Assembly: GCA_023055425.1 (NCBI GenBank)
Contig: JALGPY010000010.1
Location: 21,468,363-21,532,362 of the forward strand
Source of the DNA: Linanthus parryae
Taxonomy: Eukaryota > Streptophyta > Magnoliopsida > Ericales > Polemoniaceae
Length of the DNA stretch: 64,000 bases
Direction: 5' to 3'
The position numbers and the translations under genes were made by a program. Below, piece by piece: positions 33,384-46,400 of the stretch. Positions within the stretch are counted from its first letter, which is position 1, and each line of letters starts with the position of its first letter. Under the pieces are notes generated by a model. The model was not told the origin of the DNA and ran no database searches. It saw only the letters and a list, made by a program, of their open reading frames with translations.

Positions 33384-35046
33384 ATGAGTTCAGAAGACGA
33401 ATTAAGTCTTGTAGAAGGGCTTAAACAGGTAGATTTGCAATCAGAGGAAGAAGAGCTAGACATCGAACTCAGTGACGATGAAGCGGAAGCCAGACTAGAA
33501 GAATATAGTAAGAGTCTGCTGGGAAAGGTGCTAGCTCAAAACCCTCAGAATCTAACGGGTTTGAGGAGGACAATGACCGGTGTTTGGGGCAAACCGCCGG
33601 GGCTGAAGATTGAACATATAAGAGGTAACTTCTTTCATTTTTTCTTCAAAGAAGAGAAAGACAGGGATAGAATTATGGAGGGTAGTCCATGGTTTTTCAA
33701 AAATAACTTAATTGTTTTGAAAAGGTGGAGACTTGACAATAATCTGGAGGAGGAAGAGTTCAAACTAACACCGTTCTGGCTTCAAGTTTGGAAGCTTCCA
33801 GGAATTTTTTTCACAGAGAGGACTTTCAGGAAAATAGGGAGCAGATTTGGAGATCTTTTGAGTATAAAAGTGCCGGAGAAAGCAACAGATGAAGGGAAGT
33901 TTGTAAGGCTGAAAGTCATGCTAGATGTTACAAAACCACTCCCAAAAGATGCAAGTTTGAAGCTGCGGGGAGAAAGTGTCACAAAGGGGGAGTTCAGCTA
34001 TGAATGCCTCCCTTCCATTTGTGAGTTATGTGGAGTTTTGAATCATGGGCTTAAAGTTTGCAAAGCAGAGGAGGTGGAGGGTAGTGCTGCAAAGTATGGT
34101 GCTTGGTTGAAGGCATAAAGTCCGGCAGAGCTTTGGGATTCGGCGGGGAATCGAATGCTCAATCTGATAAAAGTGTGAAAACAGGAGATAAGGAGTGCTT
34201 AAACACAATCTCGCTGCCATTTTCGAGTTCAAAACTCCTAAGGAAAAACAAAGCACCGGAGATGCCTCTCATGGTGGCCGGAGAAGCTGAAGGGACATCT
34301 CCGGTGGAGAAGATGAAGAGTCAGCTAGTAATGGCCCCGACAAGGAGTGATCACGCGGTGTTGGAAAGTGGAGAAATGGGCGGGGGGAAGACCTTGGAAA
34401 TTGAGTACGAAAAGGAGCTACTGGCAGGTTGCAAAAAATCGAATGAGTTTATCATTTCTGGTAAAATGGGTTCAAATACGGGTAATGAGATTCAATCGGA
34501 TCCGGTTTCTGGGTCTCCAGGTGAGAATTGGGCTGGTGATAGTGGGCCGCAGGAGTCCAAATCATCAGTTATTAATGATAAGTCTCTTACTCAAACCCAT
34601 GGCAGCCCAGTTGGATGTTTAATTATTGAAACATCAAAGCCCAATGACGGTTTAAAGGGGGCATTTTAGTAATTGAGGACTCAAAAGAAAGGGATACAGA
34701 AAGAGGAGGCGCAGCAGAAGTGGAAGAAACCCTAACTTCGCCTACAGAGGTTAGAAACGCATATGGAAGAGAGGTGAGAAAATGGAAAAGGCTAGCAAGA
34801 GAACAAGGGGCGTCGCGGTCTGCGCCGAGCAAAGAAGACAAGAAGCAACGGAGGAAAAGGGATGGTGATTTTATGGAAATCGATGAGGTGGAAAAAAATT
34901 CTGGTGCTGAAGGTAAGAAGAAGAAACTATCGGATCTTTCAGATGGTTATGAAGCGGAAAGCGTGGAGGCAACCAGCCCTAACTGGTCCCAACTGGCCCC
35001 ATGGAGCTTCTCGCGTGGAATTGTCAGGGTGCAGGGAGACCCCTGA
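33384..35046 (+). pseudogene. LINE ORF1 (nucleic-acid-binding protein)
   Basis: ORF1 binds the LINE RNA. I place the start at the ATG at 33384 (MSSEDELSLVEGL), although the frame is open from 33285. An acidic N-terminus is followed by a DUF4283 domain (FHFFFKEEKDRDRIMEGSPW, TPFWLQVWKLPGIFFTER) and a CCHC zinc knuckle CELCGVLNHGLKVC with all ligands. One-base frameshifts near 34110 and 34660 move the low-complexity C-terminal part into two other frames (34103-34669 and 34720-35046). The end overlaps the ORF2 start. Confidence 0.85.
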
Positions 35047-38000
35047 CAATTCAGCAATACAAGAAGGCTGTAAACCTTCACTCCCCTGAGGTATGCTTCT
35101 TAAGTGAAACAAAACAGAAGTCAGAGTTTATGAATAGAAAGTATTGTAATGGTAGACTATGCAATAGTTTTTGGGTTTATGCTATTGGGAGACCAGGTGG
35201 GCTTGGAGTGGTATGGAGTAATGATGTGAAGGTTGTTTTAAAGAAATTTTGTGTATTTTTCATTCATGTGCAAGTTGATTTAGATGAAAAAGGGTGCAGC
35301 GATGCTTTATTTGTGTACTTAAGCACTGACGACTCTCTAAGAAGATCTCAACTAGAGCAACTCACAGTTTATCTTCAAAATTGCTCAAGCAAGTGTTTTT
35401 TGTGGGGTGATTTCAATGACATAACTAGCCCCAATGAGAAGAGAGGAGGAAACGCTAGAAGTGTTAATTCGTGTTCTCTTCTTTCTCTATTCATACAGCA
35501 GAATGGGCTGGTGGATATTGGCTTCAAAGGATATCCATTTACATGGTGCAATAGAAGAAAAAGGGGGCATATAATTGAAGAGAGTATTGATAGATGTCTT
35601 GCAACTGTTGAATGGCTTAGTTTCTAGGGTAAGTCTGTCCTAAATCATGTCTATGTTCCTGGCTCAGATCATTTTATGCTAATCTTGGATTCCTTGCCAG
35701 TGGAAGGAGTAAAGAGAGATTATCTATTTAGATTTGATTCAAGATGGTTAAAGCATAAAGAGGTGGAGAATATTGTAAGCTGCACTTGGAAGCAAAACAT
35801 TGAAGGCAATCCTATGTATGTGTTGAAGACAAAACTTAAAATGTGCAGACAGGAGCTTAGAAGATGGAGTAAGCTCAATGATAGAGGTCTGTCCGCAAAA
35901 ATCAGAGGAAAAGAAGCCGATGCCACAAGGATAAGAGAAGAGGGGTTGAATGCTGATGTGGAAAAGCTTCAAGAAATTGAAATGGAGCTAGAGAATTTGT
36001 GGAATGAGGAAGAGAAGCTTTGGAGAGAGAAGGCAAGGATAAGGTGGCGGAAGGCAGGCGATAGAAACACAAAGTATTTCCAAGCTTCAGTCAGACAAAG
36101 GAGAAAGCAAAATCTGATTTCAGGCATTGTGGCAAAGAATGGAGCATGGTGCAATGATGAAGAGGGCATCATGAGAGAATTCAATAACTTTTACTCTGAG
36201 CTGTTCACTGCTGATGATGAGGTTGACATGGAACCTGTACTTTCAACAGTCAAAAAGAAAGTCACGGCTGACATGAACCGCTTTCTAACAGAGCCTGTAA
36301 CTGACAAGGAGATTGAGGAAGCATGTTTTGAGTTGGATCCCGAAAAAGCACTAGGGTACGATGGGTTCACAGGTAAATTTTTTCAACATTATTGGCATAT
36401 TATCGGGAATGATGTGTGTAAGGCAGTTAAGAGTTTTTTCTCTTCTGGAAAAATGCTCAAGAGTGCAAACCTTACTCACATAGTGTTGTTTCCTAAAACA
36501 AAGAACCCAGTTCACATTAAGGATTTTCGGCCTATTAGCCTTTGTTCCGTTATGTATAAAATTTTGTCAAAGACTTTGGCTAATAGGCTTGGAAAAGTGC
36601 TGAATCAAATTATCTCCCAATATCAGTCTGCGTTTGTGAAGGGAAGATTGATAAATGACAATGTGATGATTGCACATGAAATCTTGCATTATATTAAAAA
36701 TAGAAGAAGTGGTAATAGAGGAGTAATGGCTTTAAGTTAGATATGTTTAAAGCGTTTGACAGGGTTAGATGGGAGTATGTGGAAGGTATAATGATTAAGC
36801 TGGGTTTCTGTAAGAAATGGGTTGATTGGATCATGAGCTGCATAAATTCAGTAACTTTCAGGTTAGTGGTGAATGGAAAAGCGGGAGATTTCATTAATCC
36901 AACACGGGGAATTAGACAAGGTGATCCGCTTTCGCCTATGCTATTTGTTCTCTGTGCTGAAGGTTTCTCATCTATTTTACAGCACTTTGAAGGTGCAGGG
37001 TGGATTAAAGGAGTCAAAGTTGCAAGAAAATGCACCTCAGTGAGTCATCTCCTTTTTGCGGACGATTCCGTTTTATTTTGTAATGCAACCATGACAGATT
37101 GCAGTGCTGTGAACACAGTCTTAAAGCTGTATGAGAAGGCTTCAGGCCAGGCAGTCAATAGAGAGAAGTCGCAGCTGCATTTCAGCCCCAACACCAGTGG
37201 CCTCCTAAAGAATTACATCCAGTACTATTTGGGGATTAGCAAGAGCTTTAAAGATAGTAGATACTTGGGTCTCCCCTCGTTGGTGGGAAGATCAAAGACT
37301 CAAGTCTTGAACTTTGTGAAAGAAAATATAAAGAGCAGAGTTTCTTCATGGAGGGCAAGGTTTCTTAATTCAGCAGGTAAAGAAGTTCTCATAAAGTCAA
37401 CCCTTGCAGCTCTTCCAGCTTATGCCATGTCAAACTTCTTATTTCCAAAGCAAACATGTGCGGAAATAACCAAGATGTTAGCTGCATTTTGGTGGGATGA
37501 TAAACAAAATGAGACGAAGAAAGTGCATTGGAGAAACTGGAATTTCCTTTGTAAGGACAAGAAGGAGGGTGGATTAGGTTTCAGAAATCTTCAGAGTTAC
37601 AATCTAGCCCTGCTTGCCAAGCAAGCTTTCAGGTTAGTCAATGGATCTTCTTCTCTTTTCAAGTCTTTCTTTAAAGGGAAATATTTCAGCGACTACTCAT
37701 TCTGGCATGTGAAACCGAGAAATGGCAGCTCCTGGATTTGGAAAAGCTTATGTGCGGGTAGAGACATTTTGAAACTGGGCACAAGATGGAGAATTGGTAA
37801 TGGTCGAAAAGTCAAAATATGGGATGATTGCTGGCTCCCTGGAGAAGGTATGCAAAAGATTTCTTCTATAAAACCAGCAGATTGTAATATTGAATGGGTC
37901 GGAGATTTAATTGATCATGAAAACAAAAGGTGGAGAAGTGATATTGTTGAAAGCTTATTCAATTCTAAGGATGCTAGAGCTATTTTATCCACCCCAGTAG

Positions 38001-39035
38001 CTGGAATTTAATGTGAGGACAAAAGAATATGGAATTTCACTGGTGATGGGGTGTTTAGTGTAAAATCTGCGTATAAAGTGGCTGAAAGTGCAAATTCTAA
38101 AAATTCAGGGGCCTCAACAAGCAGATTCTCTCTTTGGAGGGATCTTTGGAAAGTCTAGATCCAGCCTAAGGTAAAAATATTTTTCTGGAAAATTCTTAGT
38201 GATTCTCTCCCTATCAATGCAGCTCTTCATGCTAAGAAGGTTATTAATGACAGTATATGCAAAATGTGTGGTGAAGATGTTGAGAATGCAACACATCTTT
38301 TTATAAGATGTCCTTTTGCTAAAGTTGTGTGGAAAATTTCTCCTTTAAGATTGGATCTTGATGAAATAGTCTTGTCTGGCATGGTGGAACTTTTGGAATT
38401 TATAGTGGATATAGCTAGATCATCAGACTGTGGTGATGTGTTTTTGGGGTTGTATTTGTCTATCTGCTGGCATATTTGGAAGGCCAGAAATGATTGGTGC
38501 TTTCATAATATCAAATGGCTTCCTCTTCAAGTAATTGAGAAAGCCAAAGTAGCTCAGAGTGAGTTTCTTAATGCATTTGAAGGTGAAGAAATCCCCAGGG
38601 AAGTTCGTCCTTTGGCTGAGCATGAATTGAAAAATGATGTATGTATTGCCACTGATGCTGCTGTAGATAAATGCAGAAACCTTGGTAGGGTGGCAGCTGT
38701 GGAGCTTAACAGAGAAGGGGTGATGGTTAGAAGCTTCCATAAAGCTATCCATGGTATCAGTGATGTTACTGTACTGGAGTGTCTTGCCATAAGGGAAGCC
38801 TTGCAGTGGTGTTTGAGGGAGAGTATCAAGTCTGGATATTATCTCTGATTGTCAAGTGGTGATTAATTGCATCAACAATCACAGCAAAGCACAAATGAGG
38901 AATATTGGTGCAATTGTTGAAGACTGCTGGTTCCTATCTTCTTTTTTTGTTTCTTGTAATTTTCATTTTAGACCCAGAACTTGGAATTCAAATGCTCATG
39001 TCCAAGCTAGAAATGTTCTGAGTTTGGGTTTTTGA
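35001..39035 (+). pseudogene. LINE ORF2 (endonuclease, reverse transcriptase, RNase H)
   Basis: ORF2 starts at ATG 35001 (LLAWNCQGAGRP). The endonuclease has SETKQKSEFM, LWGDFND and a C-terminal GSDHF. A TAG at 35625-35627 interrupts it. The RT has KALGYDGFTGKFFQHYW, FRPISLCSVMYKILSKTLA and IRQGDPLSPMLFVLCAEGF, and an intact active site LFADDSVLF. One base is missing near 36733. Stops follow at 38009-38011 and 38156-38158. The zf-RVT motif CKMCGEDVENATHLFIRC and an RNase H part (IATDAAVDKCRN, LECLAIREALQW) follow; a last shift near 38832 leads to the end near 39035. Otherwise the domain set is complete. Confidence 0.9.
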
Positions 39036-39082
39036 GTTGTCTCAGATCTTTTTGATCTGTTCCAGTTGTATTTGGCCGTGAT

Positions 39083-39118
39083 GGCTTTTCTTATGATGAA
39101 TAGAAAGCTAAAGTTTCA

Positions 39119-39152
<34 letters not shown>

Positions 39153-39221
39153 CATGTTATATGTCATAGGAGTGGAATTCGAATTGGCTTTTCTTATGAT
39201 GAATAGAAAGCTAAAGTTTCA

Positions 39222-39269
<48 letters not shown>

Positions 39270-39299
39270 ATGTTATATGTCATAGGAGTGGAATTCGAA
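39083..39299 (+). repeat. Tandem duplication of the LINE tail and flank
   Basis: Unit 1 (39083-39185) and unit 2 (39186-39299) each contain the last 40 bases of the LINE, the poly(A), the target duplication and about 21 bases of flanking DNA. They differ mainly in poly(A) length (about 29 versus 42). Since host flank is included, this is a duplication after insertion and not a second LINE. Confidence 0.9.
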
Positions 39300-39773
39300 T
39301 TACATAAACCGCATGATATGATATGATATTATAAGAAATGTTGATTTGAAATAATTCAGTCACTTCACTGTTGCGGTAGGAAACAGTGACGTGTATGGGA
39401 TGAAATTAAGCGGCCATAGCAAAGAAGTTACAATGGAACCAAAAAATTCTAAACAGGAATGCAGAACTTTTAAACAGGAAATATTAAATATAAATATCTA
39501 AACAGCAGTGTAGAAGGGAGAGGATAGAAAGACTTTCGAAGTTCCCTTAAAACATAAATATTTTGCAGAAATCCCTAAAACACTTCATACGCTCCCCGAG
39601 CCTACCAACGAGTTTACATAACTTACGAATCCAATTCTTACATCGAACTAAACCTTGCCACACTAGGGTCATGCATCTATCTGACAGACCAACACTTGCT
39701 ACTGCAAAAGTCTCGGAAGGACCTATCTTCATTTCTCTGCTCTACCCACCCGACATATTGTTCCTCGCATTAC
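39300..39773 (-). other. FIE 3' flank and probable 3' UTR
   Basis: This is sequence downstream of the FIE stop codon on the minus strand. No other gene is visible. A canonical AATAAA in the sense of FIE is not evident, so the transcript end cannot be fixed. Confidence 0.5.
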
Positions 39774-40492
39774 CTATGAATTCGAAGTCGCTACAGTATC
39801 CCAACGCCAGATTGTTCCATCCTCACAGCAACTGAGAATGGTGCTGCACAATGTAAAACAATACCTACCCTGATAAGTCGATGAAAGAAGTTGCTCAAAA
39901 GGTCATGAATCCAAGGCTTGCAAGAGATATTTACCTTCCATCAAAAGACATGGCAGTCTGCCTGATAGGGGATTTAGACTGAACATGGGACAGCCTAAAT
40001 CATGCCATAAAGTCCAGAAACTACCCGTCAAAAAGTGAAACTTTTATGGTTAAAAAGAGTTCTGGTAAAGAAATAGAGAGAAATGCTAACCTTGCAATCA
40101 GAACAGGAGGGCTGGATTGAAGTTCCCACACAAATATTTTGCCTTCTCTGTTTCCTGATGATGATGACCAGAATAAGTTAATGTCTGGTGCAAACTAACA
40201 GAACAAGATTGAACGGATGATCATCAAACGAAATAACATTTCTGTGATACCTATGGCTGCAGCATTATAATGAAAATCACATGAGAACTTAATGAACCAG
40301 ATATCACACTCGGGAACTGGGTACTTTTGCAGGATGTCAACTGTACCCTGATACATTTGTTAAAAGGGCATGAGTTGGCTACAGACAACAAAATACAGTT
40401 GAAACAAAATCAAACAGGTAAGAATTACTAACCTCACCAGGCGACTGTTCTTTGAACTTCGGTTCCCACAACACAATCTCATTGTCCACACT
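39774..40492 (-). CDS. FIE: FIE exons 9-13
   Basis: Five closely spaced exons encode the last blades: [20 protein letters not shown] (9), [19 protein letters not shown] (10), [18 protein letters not shown] (11), [19 protein letters not shown] (12), and [15 protein letters not shown] to the stop (13; TAG at 39774-39776). Junction phases 1, 2 and 2 are consistent across exons 10-13. They are separated from exon 8 by a 4.8-kb intron. Confidence 0.95.
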
Positions 40493-43400
40493 CTGCAAGC
40501 GCAAGACATGACCTGATTGTCAAACATCACATGCACATACCTACCCATAAAGATTCTAATGTCTTGCATTTTAACCTTCCAGGTCCAGATAGAATCTACG
40601 ACACGCACAGTGCTGGATCCAGGATGAACCAAACTTTATAACCCTCTTTTTTTTTTTCTCTTTACAGAAATAAACTAAGTTACAGAGGAATTTTCAGTGA
40701 CAAAAGACAAGGATTCTAGTAGCATCAATAGTTCTAAGTTCAAAAAAAATTAAAAACAATTCTTGTAAAATGCTCAGTATGCCACCTCCAATTCCATTAC
40801 GTATACACACAGTTTTCGGCAAAAAAAGGCCGATACACACCCTTTTCGGCAAAAACGGCCCATACGCACCATTCACGCATTCGATATCTGATTCCTGTTA
40901 CAGTCTCTCCAATGTGACCAGTTCCGTTACAAGACCGCGATCGATACGTCGGCTGTAACCTTTTTTTTAAAACAATGCATCATACTGCCAGGTCACTCAT
41001 GCTAGTGAAACTTAGAGGCACACTAGAGATGTCTCAGGGTGAAGTCGGTGCACACTAACTGAACGGCCATTAACAAATGGGGTTGTCGGCCAGCTAGATT
41101 GTAAGCCTAGTATTCTCAAATTCACATCAAAATACTTTTAGATTGAGCAAAATTTGGAAAATACCGTGGAAATTCCATGCTATGAGGCGCTTCATCCAGA
41201 TTCAACCTTAGTGACCTTAATGTGCATACAAACGCATCACACATGAACTTGTCCGAGTTAAGTTTCAGTGTGAGGGAACAAGAATGTGAAGCAAACCGTC
41301 CATGCAATCTACAGGGAATGATAAATAGAAATATACCACTAAGGGAACTAAGGTCCAACGTATGTAATCTTGTTTCTTTACACGTTACTTGTGTTCTTTC
41401 CAACAATGTGTAAATGTAATGTAACATGGAAAAAATTAAGAAATTGACATTAATAGTAATCACGTGTCATGTCCATTAACACAGTATTGATTAGGTTGCC
41501 TCCTTAACTCTTAAATTGACAAATACCCACCACATAATTCCTAATTGTTGTCAGCCAAGTGATTTCAACCAAGGCCATAACAACTAAGCAAAACCCTGAA
41601 AAACCATCATCTGCTGTAATGCGGAAAAAAATTACCCCTCAGATTAGAATTTTCTGGAGAGAAGACAACAATCGAGTACCCAGCCTACTATGGTCTCTAT
41701 TTAATCATTTCCTCTGTACAATTTCTTTCCAAAGACACGTACTCATGAATAGATGACATAAATAATAATTTGTTGTGATGTAGGACAACGTTTATGGAAA
41801 ACAAGGTTGAAACGAGAAAAACAGCTTCAGGCGAAGCTGAAGATCATCACCACATAAATTTGGAGTTAAATGGGTCAACGAATTTCAGTAATCACAACTT
41901 GTCACATGCTGCTTGGGTGACGATTGCAATATTGTGTCAAGGGTCTTTATGACAAAGTTCAAAATGGATTTTTATTCATGTGGGAGTCTCATAAGATTAG
42001 TATTCGCTGAACAAAGGTTGACGGGATATCCAAAGATGAAGAGAACATTGAAGAGATCAAGGTGTTGCAAGAAGAGACGATTGAGAGTGCCACGAATGAT
42101 GAGCCGTGTTGTGAAATTGACATAGTGGGTTCTATGATGGCTGTTTCGTCGATTTCAAGTATTAATCATGGTACTACTGATTTTCTTGGAGGTCTTTATT
42201 TTGCATCTTCATTATTGGTAACATTGTTAATGAGATAAAATATATGGAGAAGACAAGGATTTTCAACACTTACAATGTCGCGGAAAAATTGAAGATCAAG
42301 AACGCTGAGTATTCAAAATATCATGCTATGTAGAGTGGAAGATACCACATTGCTAAGTTGAACTCTCGAGTTCGAATTATTTCAAAGAAAGGGTGACTGA
42401 TGTAGAAAAACATTTACGACAAAAAAGGTTGAAACGAGAAAAAACATTTTCACGCGAAACACAAAATCAGGGGCAGAGTCAAAGGCATGAGAATCAGGTG
42501 TAAACCAGACCTTTGCTCGAGTAGAAACAACATCTGAGCATAATTTGTGACTTTGTCACAAGCACCGCCCTATTTTGGTCAAATCCGGCCATCTTGACCT
42601 TCAAATCAGTATTTTTTCTATTTTAGGAAAGATCGATTTAATTATTTCTCTTAGTAAGGAAGTCCAAATGAAATTCTGTCAATTGGGTTGATCTTAGAAT
42701 ATTGTAGACTAGTAAACTATCTTGTTAGCTCATTTTTTCCGTTCTTGAAAATCTACGTTTCTAGGACTTTTATGCTATACTAATTGTTGTAGGCCTATTG
42801 CCAAAGCATCTTTCACTTCATATCAATAATATTTCAGACTTCTTTTGGTTTGTGAGTCGCTTATTTTTAGAGATTGATGTCTGTCATTTTTCGCTGTGTC
42901 ATGTCGCCACTCGTATTCTCTTCAGTAAGCAAATCCTTTTACTGCTCTCACTGTCTGAGTAGAAGTTAGAGCTCAAGGATTCCGAGGTATGAACCTACAG
43001 AACAGATCCTGTTCAAGTAAGGTCGTTCTGCTCTCACTGTCAAATCCCTCTATTCTAAAGCCAAACTAAAACGATTGGCATGATCAGATGACCTTTAGCG
43101 GTTTTTGATAAAATTATCTTCTATGATAGTAACTTTGAATGTTCTTCACAGTGTCATCTCCAGACTCCACTACCATCAAAATAATCATCCTTCACCACCA
43201 TAACATGAAAAATTATCAGAAAGATATACAAAGCACAAAAGATTCCGTTTCCCAATGCCCAAATGACTAGTGCAAAGTTTCCTCTCTTTTCTCCATAAGC
43301 ACCCGTATAGTCGGACACACAAGTATAGTTCTCTTGTTTAGATACTACAATAACCTACAGTGTAATTCTCATCATCTGTATCACCCCACATTCTCGAAGA

Positions 43401-46400
43401 AAGGGACTCTAATCAAAATCTCAATGAGGTCCTCAAGACCTTCTTTTATACTTGGAACTTCAACACAAAGCAACTGGAGTCAGACTTTAAAACCAATAGG
43501 CTAATACTCCGCCACCACTGCCACACCAAGCATAAAGAAGTCTAGAAAATGATTGGAAATAGGCTACAACTCCAATAGGCTACAACTCCGGCTACAACAT
43601 AAGGAACGAGTGAAATCAACAGGCATTCGGGGATTTGCAGGAATGTCTGAGTTTTGGAGATGTTTACGAGCTTCAAAAATGCAAACGGGACAACTGATGG
43701 AGTGTCCGTACAGCATAGTTCACAGCTTATGCAATCTCGAATGTTACAAAAAAATCTTCTTTATCAAACAGAATTCAAGCAAAAATCTAAACCACCGCGT
43801 ACTGCATAAAATATAATGGATAGAAAGAGTATTTGTATCAGTATGTCTTGGACATACTGATGACTGGGAATAATCAGCTAGGATGGTGGTAGCATTTGAT
43901 CTCACTGGAATGGGCATTACCTCACAGCTCCCTATAAGTAGGAGATTGCAGGAGGAAAGTGGGATTGTGTGGTATATGGGAGCTCTCAGCTGGTTGGATG
44001 GAAGACTGGACTCTCAGTAGCTCTCCGTTGACTATGTGCGTCAACAGCGAACAAAGGTCAGTGGATTGTGACCTCTGTATAAACTATAATGCAAGGGCAA
44101 GTAGAAAGGACACTGTGATCCTTTGGATTGGAAACCTGTGAACCAGACCCGACACCGGTCCAGGTCATCTATTGGATCCGAATTCAACAACCCGTTTGCC
44201 ACAGCAGTGCAGCCACCGGGTGAACAACCAAACCGGAGACCCACCCAGGTATTGACCAGAGCAAAATAATTTTACACTGAAGGAGGATCGAAACTGAGCC
44301 TCTCCTCTGCAAAAGACAGGCCAAATACCACCAAATCAAGTCACAATATGGTAATCAGGATGCAACATTTTATTTTCATTACCTGAAACTGTAACTTAAA
44401 TTGATATAAGGCATCAATGCCATGATTGTATTTAAAACTTTGTCTTGTTCTATAAGATACTATAGACTACTCATTGTCTCAAATATTCAATCAAAAAATT
44501 AAAATAATATTCTAAACTATACCCTTGTAATTTATTTATTTTATTAAAATTTCCAAACTCTTTTGTTATAGTTGCAAAAGGTATTTCCTCCATTCATGTA
44601 TTTCAATGATATGGTAAAACTACAATGGCTTTTAATTTTCACAGTTCAAAAGTTATATTTATCTACGTATTATTGCATTTAAAACATTAACAGGACAATT
44701 TTTTTATGTATTCAAATAAATAATATTTATAATGTTATTTAGCCAACCCACCGGTGGAACCAGTAACCCGGTGAGCTGGTCCTGACTCCTGACTGGTCGA
44801 ATGTCCGGTCTGGATTTATAAGGGTAGCATTTGTAATAAACCAAAAAGGTACAGATGCTTCATATAGCTTACCTAAATACAAAATAAAAAATTAGCGATG
44901 TATGGGTTGTCAGCTCATTGAAAGTACTGTTATCTGATATCAATAACTAAAAGTAATATGACTACAGCCTCTAAAAAGATATCATTGCCGTTTCCTTATC
45001 AAAATGTTGCAGAGACTAAAATAGTTAGGGGAAATGCTTCACTATACATCTATTCTTTGATGGAAATTATTCCGATTTCCGACAACGTTAGCTAATTCAG
45101 TTTGAGCAAGCTGTCTTGCATAACTGTAACTTAAGAAGCTCACATAACTTATTGCTTTCATTCTCAGGTAGAAGAATTCGCTATCATTGAAATTTAAATT
45201 GCCAGTTCTTAAATTTTTTTCATAGTAATCTGCAATCCCACATGCAGCGATGCTGACAAAGGCAAATCTGGTGACCACAGACACATCATCTTTGACAGTT
45301 CAGAGTGAGCCACTCACCTTTGATAGCACAAAATCACCAAGCCACCGATTACAGTCAACATAATTTGAGTGAATTGAAGCTATTAGAACCTGGAAAGAAG
45401 GCATTATATTAATATACACCATTTATCTATCACTGTCAGAACAAGCAACGGATACTCACAGGGAACTGCACATATTTTGTGGGGAATTTCGAAGGAAGAT
45501 CTGTCCATGTAAAAGATTTCTCTACGTATGTCCAGAACTCTGCAGCAAATTCGATTGAGGAGAGTGATTCAGAAACATAACTTTATAGATTTTTCATCAA
45601 AATTGGCCCGCCTACCTCACCAACTAATCAAGCAGGTTGCTTCCTAATTGAAGCATAGACCAAAACAGGCACCAGAAAAAGATGTAACTTTACTATCAGC
45701 CCGATAGCATTAGCTTGCACTTCTTGTTTCGCACATAAATATATGCAGAAATATATTTAAAACCCATGAGAGCTACATGAAAGTTTTCCAATAAGTTCTT
45801 GGATCAAAAATTGCATCAAAATGAAGCAATTAACCTAACCATTAACTGGGTTAACTACCAGCTCCAACCAGAGTCATCCATTTTAATCCGTGCTGTCCAC
45901 ATTCTAAAAATGAACAAGAACAACTGTGAAGTATCAAGTTCCTACCTTTCATTGACCAGATTTTAACAGTGTTATCCATACCGCAGCTTGCAATCCGGTA
46001 TATGTCAGAAGGATGAAAGTCCTGCAACATTGATCATAACCCCTAACTTTAACACTTGACCTTGTAAGTACAAGTTCAAGCAACTATTTTGTTATTTGCA
46101 AAATGTTACCACGCTCAGCACTTCATTACGGTGGCCCCCAGCACCAGCAAATATCAAAATGCAAATTCCAGTCTGAACATTCCACAGGCGAACAGACTCA
46201 TCCTACAAGTTTCAGCCCCAGTAGTTTATTTAGGGGGGAATTCATTAGTGCCAACATTGTCATTCTACCAACATATTTCAGAGAGATCTAACTTACTTTG
46301 CTAGCGGATATCACAAGGGATGGTTTTAGTGGCTGAGTTCTTATCTCATTAATCGAGTCTCCATGGCCAACAAGACTCTGCACGTGCAAAAGCATCAGAT

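Larger units (their letters stand above)
33260..39151 (+). mobile_element. Near full-length L1-type LINE
   Basis: The copy is flanked by the 13-bp direct repeat ACATGTTATATGT (33247-33259 and 39152-39164) and ends in a run of about 29 A. It carries ORF1 and ORF2 overlapping by 46 bases and a short 5' leader (about 125 bases). ORF1 has two frameshifts; ORF2 has three stops and two frameshifts. With so few lesions it is a fairly recent arrival compared with the remnants at 31500 and 58930. It lies tail-to-tail with FIE, about 620 bases from the FIE stop codon. Confidence 0.93.

Noticed and set aside
39186..39299. Second independent LINE insertion
   Set aside because: The unit includes flanking host bases and the target duplication, so it is a tandem duplication after insertion.
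41913..42125. 70-codon ORF in FIE intron 8
   Set aside because: It is a basic, low-complexity frame inside a probable repeat with no recognised domain; a neighbouring frame looks no worse.
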